NCBI GenBank assembly: GCA_025454565.1 | Contig: JALOOE010000169.1 | Location: forward strand, 1-9,316 | Length of the DNA: 9,316 nt | Source of the DNA: Anaerolineae bacterium | GTDB taxonomy: Bacteria > Chloroflexota > Anaerolineae > CG2-30-64-16 | Direction of reading: 5' to 3' | Shown here: in pieces, positions 7,011 through 9,316 of the stretch | How the letters are laid out: each line of letters starts with the position of its first letter | Numbering within the stretch: position 1 is the stretch's first letter | Notes under the pieces: model-generated | The model's input: the letters and a program-made list of their open reading frames with translations, nothing else | Told to the model about the DNA's origin: nothing | Database searches by the model: none | Position numbers and translations under genes: made by a program

Positions 7011-8022
7011 GGCCGGCCCGGAAGCGCAAGCGATCACGGCGCATCATCACCTGGGGCTGGCGCTGCTGCACCATGAAATGAAGGACGCCGAGGGCTTCGC
7101 CCGGCACTGGCAGAAAGCCGAGGAACTTGGCCGGCGCACGACCCTGGTGGATTGGCCGCAGCGCTGGCACGTGGCGCAGGCGCGCGTGAAGCAGGACGAG
7201 GGCGACTTTGCTGCAGCGCTCGATCTGCTGGACGAGGCCCAACGGGTATACGTCAAGAACCCTGTGCCCAACCTGCGTCCCGTCGCGGCGTTGAAGGCGC
7301 AAGTGTATCTCAGGCAAGGGCATCTGAGCAAGGCGCAAGCATGGGCGCGCGCACGCGGTCTGACGGTGAATGACGACCTCATTTACTTGCGCGAGTTCGA
7401 GCATCTCATGCTGGCAAGGGTGCTCATCACTGAGAACCGAATCACACAGGCCTTAGCGTTGCTCCATAGGCTTCTGGCCGCCGCAGAAGCAGGCCAACGC
7501 ATCGGCAGCATGCTCGAGATTCTGATTGTGCTGGCGCTGGCTCATCAGGCGCACGGCGACACCGCGGCCGCGCTCGCCGCGCTCGAGCGCGCCCTGGCCC
7601 TTGCCGAGCCGGAAGGCTATGTGCGCACTTTTATGAATGAAGGCGAAGTGATGCGATTGTTGATTGCAGATTTCAGATTTCGGATTGAAAAGCGGGGATC
7701 GCGTGAGGGTCAGAATCTGATCGGGTATGTAGACAAACTTCTGGTCGCATTTGGCAAATCAGCAGATGTTGATTCTGCCGCCTTCACACCTGCACTTCGC
7801 GCAGGCGCAAGTGTCGTTCGGCCTTTGATTGAGCCTTTGAGCCCGCGCGAATTGGAGGTGCTGCAACTGATCAGCCAGGGCCTCGCGAACCAGGAGATCG
7901 CCGATCGGTTGTTCCTGGCGTTGAGCACCGTCAAGGGCTACACCCGCACCCTCTTCGACAAACTCCAGGTTCAACGCCGCACCGAGGCCGTGGCGCGCGC
8001 CCGCGAGCTGGGCCTGCTGTAA
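6925..8022 (+). CDS. MalT-like LuxR-family regulator, C-terminal TPR and HTH part
   Basis: C-terminal part of the same regulator in frame 1. The ATG at 6925 is only the first start in the open frame. Its first 23 or so codons (Ser/Pro-rich 'TTSSSSPPLSPW') are shadow of the upstream frame, and genuine sequence begins near 'QQATEAGPEAQ' (about 6997). Another in-frame ATG is at 7078, with no good ribosome site. Helical repeats follow ('HHHLGLALLHHEMKDAEGFARHW', 'LAALERALALAEPEGYVRTFMNEGE'), then 'YVDKLLVAFG'. The end is a canonical LuxR/GerE helix-turn-helix (7837-8010): 'LSPRELEVLQLISQGLANQEIA', then 'ALSTVKGYTRTLFDKLQV' and 'RRTEAVARARELGLL'. The Glu of SPRE and the TVK recognition-helix residues are present, so DNA binding looks intact. 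As annotated it would be a separate protein without an ATPase, probably not expressed unless the frameshift is an artefact. Confidence 0.85.
   Translation: MPCGRSATTSSSSPPLSPWPTFSVQQATEAGPEAQAITAHHHLGLALLHHEMKDAEGFARHWQKAEELGRRTTLVDWPQRWHVAQARVKQDEGDFAAALDLLDEAQRVYVKNPVPNLRPVAALKAQVYLRQGHLSKAQAWARARGLTVNDDLIYLREFEHLMLARVLITENRITQALALLHRLLAAAEAGQRIGSMLEILIVLALAHQAHGDTAAALAALERALALAEPEGYVRTFMNEGEVMRLLIADFRFRIEKRGSREGQNLIGYVDKLLVAFGKSADVDSAAFTPALRAGASVVRPLIEPLSPRELEVLQLISQGLANQEIADRLFLALSTVKGYTRTLFDKLQVQRRTEAVARARELGLL
6984..7015 (+). other. Frameshift and probable deletion point in the MalT-like regulator
   Basis: Frame 3 reads 'ADIQRTAGY' then TGA (7008-7010). Frame 1 resumes as 'VQQATEAGPEAQAIT' from 6994. 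A one-base correction would put 'ADIQRT' almost directly against 'ATEAGPE', leaving out the second helix of a TPR-like repeat. Relatives of this family normally have about 16-18 residues here (a 'GRLREA..TYE.AL.LA' type helix). The lesion is therefore better explained by loss of roughly 50 bases than by a homopolymer error. CAGC occurs at both 6990-6993 and 6997-7000. Confidence 0.65.
7655..7689 (+). repeat. Five tandem GATT heptamers inside the regulator gene
   Basis: Five consecutive 7-base units begin with GATT: GATTGTT at 7655, GATTGCA at 7662, GATTTCA at 7669, GATTTCG at 7676 and GATTGAA at 7683. The block is conspicuously AT-rich inside a GC-rich gene. It encodes 'RLLIADFRFRIE' and links the last helical repeat ('NEGEVMR') to 'IGYVDKLLVAFG'. 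Seven-base GATT repeats of this kind are, from my knowledge, common between genes in Chloroflexota; here one appears captured as coding sequence. Confidence 0.8.
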
Positions 8023-8061
8023 TCCCCGGAACCATACTCGCCACCACACTTAAGTAGCTAC

Positions 8062-8093
8062 CCGGTAATACCTGCTCTCCGGTATATTACCTG
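8062..8093 (+). promoter_or_regulatory. Paired CCGGTA...CCTG repeat, candidate operator/promoter of the oxidoreductase operon
   Basis: CCGGTAATACCTG (8062-8074) and CCGGTATATTACCTG (8079-8093) form a direct repeat 17 bases apart. Because each half is near-palindromic, GGTAATACC (8064-8072) and GGTATATTACC (8081-8091) also form an imperfect inverted repeat. TATATT at 8083-8088 resembles a -10 box and lacks a good -35, as expected for an activator-dependent promoter. The site lies between the regulator stop (8022) and the operon start (8118). Binding by the adjacent regulator is inferred, not shown. Confidence 0.5.
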
Positions 8094-8104
8094 TGCACTG
8101 AGCA

Positions 8105-8109
8105 AGAGG
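8105..8109 (+). promoter_or_regulatory. Ribosome binding site of the 77-aa protein
   Basis: AGAGG ends eight bases before the ATG at 8118, which supports this start. Confidence 0.6.
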
Positions 8110-8117
8110 CACAGGTC

Positions 8118-8351
8118 ATGTCGCAAACACCAAATTCCAACCAACCCGTGGTCTACGAGATTCGCGTTGCCGGCCACCTGCCCGCGCGGTGGAGTTCCTG
8201 GTTCGAGGGTCTCGCCGTCACCTCGGAACCCGATGGGTCAACGCTGCTCAGTGGCCCGGTAGCCGATCAGGCGGCGCTGTACGGCCTGCTCAGGAGAGTG
8301 CGCGACACGGGCCTGACGCTGATCGCCGTCAACCAGATTCCGTCAAAATAG
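8118..8351 (+). CDS. Conserved hypothetical 77-aa protein, first gene of the oxidoreductase operon
   Basis: A small soluble protein of 77 residues with no signal peptide or membrane segment. After a polar start ('SQTPNSNQPV') it reads beta-strand-like 'VYEIRVAGHL', then 'ARWSSWFEGLAVTSEPDGSTLLSGPVADQAALYGLLRRVRDTGLTLIAVNQI'. This suggests a compact alpha/beta fold: strand, Trp-rich turn, two strands ('LAVTSEPDGSTLLSGPV'), a helix ('QAALYGLLRRVRDTG') and a last strand. Similar small proteins are, to my recollection, found beside LuxR regulators and oxidoreductases in Chloroflexota, but I know of no assigned function. Its stop overlaps the ribosome site of the next gene, so co-expression with the oxidoreductase is near certain. 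There are no cysteines or obvious catalytic residues; a regulatory or binding role is possible but not shown. Confidence 0.85.
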   Translation: MSQTPNSNQPVVYEIRVAGHLPARWSSWFEGLAVTSEPDGSTLLSGPVADQAALYGLLRRVRDTGLTLIAVNQIPSK

Positions 8352-8354
8352 GAG
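8350..8354 (+). promoter_or_regulatory. Ribosome binding site of the oxidoreductase, overlapping the upstream stop
   Basis: AGGAG starts inside the TAG stop (8349-8351) of the 77-aa gene and ends five bases before ATG 8360. It decides the start: the frame is open well upstream of 8360, but that extension overlaps the 77-aa gene and is Arg/Gly-rich shadow. Confidence 0.8.
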
Positions 8355-8359
8355 CAAGC

Positions 8360-9253
8360 ATGAGCACCCCCAAACTGATGAAAGCCATCGTGATCAACGC
8401 CTACGGTACGCCGGATGTCCTCGAACTCAAGGAAGTCGCCGCGCCGGCGATCAAGGAGAATGAGGTACTGGTGCGCGTTCACGCCGCCTCGCTCAATGCC
8501 GGCGATCTCTTTGCGCTGGCCGGCCGCCCGTGGCTCATTCGCATGAGCGTGGGGCTGCGCAGGCCGAAGGACTACATCCTCGGTTGGGACATGGCCGGCC
8601 GCGTCGAGGCGGTGGGCAGCCAGGTGACGCGCTTCAAACCGGGCGACGAGGTATTCGGCGCGGGCATCGGCACACTGGCCGAATATGCGCACATCGCTGA
8701 AGACAAGCTGGCGCCCAAACCCACCAACCTCACCTTTGCACAGGCCGCGGCCGTGCCGACGGCCGCCGTGGCCGCCCTGCTGGGCTTGCGCGATGTGGGT
8801 AAGATCCAGCCTGGGCAAAAGGTGCTGATCAACGGCGCGTCCGGCGGTGTGGGGACGTTTGCCGTGCAAATTGCCAAGGCCTTCGGCGCAGAAGTGACCG
8901 GCGTGTGCAGCACGCGCAATACGGATCTGGTCCTGTCACTCGGCGCCGACCATGTGGTGGATTACACTCGCGCGGACTTCACGCGCAACGGGCAGCGCTA
9001 CGACCTCATCCTGGACAACGTCGCCAGCCGTTCGTTCGCCGATCTGCGGCGCGCGTTGGCCCCGCAGGGCAAGATCATTCCCAACAGCGGACACGCCGGC
9101 ATGGGCTATGTGTTCAAGGCGCTCGCGCTGTCGCTGGTCAGGCGCGAACACGGGAGCATGTACGTGGCTAATCCCGACAGCCGCAACCTGGCGTTCCGCT
9201 ACCTGGTGGACGAACATGCGCGCGGGAAAGTGGTCATCACGGTGGCGGAATAG
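8360..9253 (+). CDS. Zinc-independent MDR-family NAD(P)-dependent alcohol dehydrogenase / quinone oxidoreductase-like protein
   Basis: Cytoplasmic medium-chain oxidoreductase, 297 aa, expected to move hydride between NAD(P)H and a carbonyl, enone or quinone substrate. The GroES-like catalytic domain covers about 8-130: 'MKAIVINAYGTPDVLELKEV', 'ENEVLVRVHAASLNAGDLFALAG', 'ILGWDMAGRVEAVGSQVTRFKPGDEVFG'. The Rossmann domain follows: 'GQKVLINGASGGVGTFAVQIAKAFGAEVTGV', with the AxxGxxG nucleotide motif at residues 160-165, then 'LGADHVVDYTRADF'. The only Cys is residue 183, so the catalytic and structural zinc ligands of classical ADHs are absent; this fits the QOR-like branch. The C-terminal 'EHARGKVVITV' is family-typical. 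Odd point: after 'NPDSRNLAF' (residue 279) the sequence jumps to 'RYLVDEHARGK', where relatives carry about 27 more residues ('..LLEAGKV.PVIDR.YPLSEV.EA'). It is therefore shorter than the usual 320-330 aa. The substrate is unknown. Confidence 0.88.
   Translation: MSTPKLMKAIVINAYGTPDVLELKEVAAPAIKENEVLVRVHAASLNAGDLFALAGRPWLIRMSVGLRRPKDYILGWDMAGRVEAVGSQVTRFKPGDEVFGAGIGTLAEYAHIAEDKLAPKPTNLTFAQAAAVPTAAVAALLGLRDVGKIQPGQKVLINGASGGVGTFAVQIAKAFGAEVTGVCSTRNTDLVLSLGADHVVDYTRADFTRNGQRYDLILDNVASRSFADLRRALAPQGKIIPNSGHAGMGYVFKALALSLVRREHGSMYVANPDSRNLAFRYLVDEHARGKVVITVAE
9191..9196 (+). other. Probable in-frame deletion junction in the oxidoreductase
   Basis: GCGTTC encodes the Ala-Phe that joins 'NL-AF' to 'RYLVDEHARGK'. 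In relatives an Ala/Val-Phe ends the first block and an Ala-Phe/Leu begins the 'xxRYLEEGHARGK' block about 27 residues later. Loss between two GCGTTC copies would give exactly this junction and keep frame. The parental sequence is not in the window, so this is inferred. Confidence 0.5.
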
Positions 9254-9258
9254 AGGAG
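9254..9258 (+). promoter_or_regulatory. Ribosome binding site of the third operon gene
   Basis: AGGAG directly follows the TAG stop of the oxidoreductase and lies six bases before ATG 9265, supporting a translated third gene. Confidence 0.65.
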
Positions 9259-9264
9259 CGCATC

Positions 9265-9316
9265 ATGTTGGATACAAGAATCATCCTGTCGGGTTGGTGG
9301 GTCGCGTTAGTGCTGA
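9265..9316 (+). CDS. Start of a probable small membrane protein (3'-partial)
   Basis: Seventeen codons are visible before the window ends, reading 'MLDTRIILSGWWVALVL'. The start follows an AGGAG at 9254-9258, and the gap to the previous stop is 11 bases, so it belongs to the operon. The residues from Ile-6 on are strongly hydrophobic, consistent with a first transmembrane helix. The opening resembles small multi-pass DUF6326-type proteins I remember from Chloroflexota, but 17 residues cannot settle the family. Confidence 0.55.
   Translation, partial: MLDTRIILSGWWVALVL

Noticed and set aside
8189..8359. Longer start for the oxidoreductase, extending it upstream to 8189
   Set aside because: The extension overlaps the 77-aa gene, is Arg/Gly-rich shadow sequence and lacks family similarity; ATG 8360 has AGGAG five bases upstream.
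8555..8660. Zinc-binding site in the oxidoreductase
   Set aside because: The classical Cys/His ligands and the four-Cys structural loop are absent; the region reads 'GWDMAGRVEAVG', typical of the zinc-free branch.

Overview
The window is GC-rich and bacterial, and every gene lies on the + strand. The gene content points to Chloroflexota (an Anaerolineae- or Caldilineae-like lineage). It has a very large secreted multidomain protein with WNLI...GYW(V/I)K modules and a YLPLI-type C-terminus, a large MalT-like LuxR regulator with an N-terminal STAND ATPase, and AT-rich GATT-heptamer repeats inside a GC-rich gene. The lineage is inferred from family knowledge, not from a marker gene.

Layout. (1) Positions 1-5130: one giant extracellular, adhesin-like gene whose 5' end lies outside the window. 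It runs LamG domain, Ala-rich linker, several Ig-like domains, a CARDB-like domain, two WNLI modules and a C-terminal domain. A +1 frameshift at a G4 run (1084-1087) splits it into two reading frames. (2) 5131-5201: short intergenic gap. (3) 5202-8022: a MalT/LuxR-type regulator, again split. The STAND ATPase and first helical repeats are in one frame (5202-7010); the later helical repeats and the LuxR DNA-binding domain are in another (usable from about 6994 to 8022). About half a helical repeat seems to be missing at the break. (4) 8023-8117: a regulatory region with a paired CCGGTA...CCTG repeat. (5) 8118-9316: a tight operon of a 77-aa uncharacterised protein, a zinc-free medium-chain NAD(P)H oxidoreductase and the start of a probable small membrane protein.

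How it may work together. The regulator gene sits directly upstream of the oxidoreductase operon, and the repeat between them is a candidate operator. A local activator-target relationship is plausible but inferred. The giant secreted protein is probably an independent unit.

Main oddities. Three genes have apparent length lesions: a G4 indel, a deletion plus frameshift in the regulator, and an in-frame loss of about 27 residues in the oxidoreductase at a possible GCGTTC microhomology. The regulator also carries three short repeat-bearing inserts at apparent loop positions: tandem palindromes, a CATTCGC repeat and five GATT heptamers. I saw no complete novel defence or mobile system, RNA gene, CRISPR array or insertion sequence.
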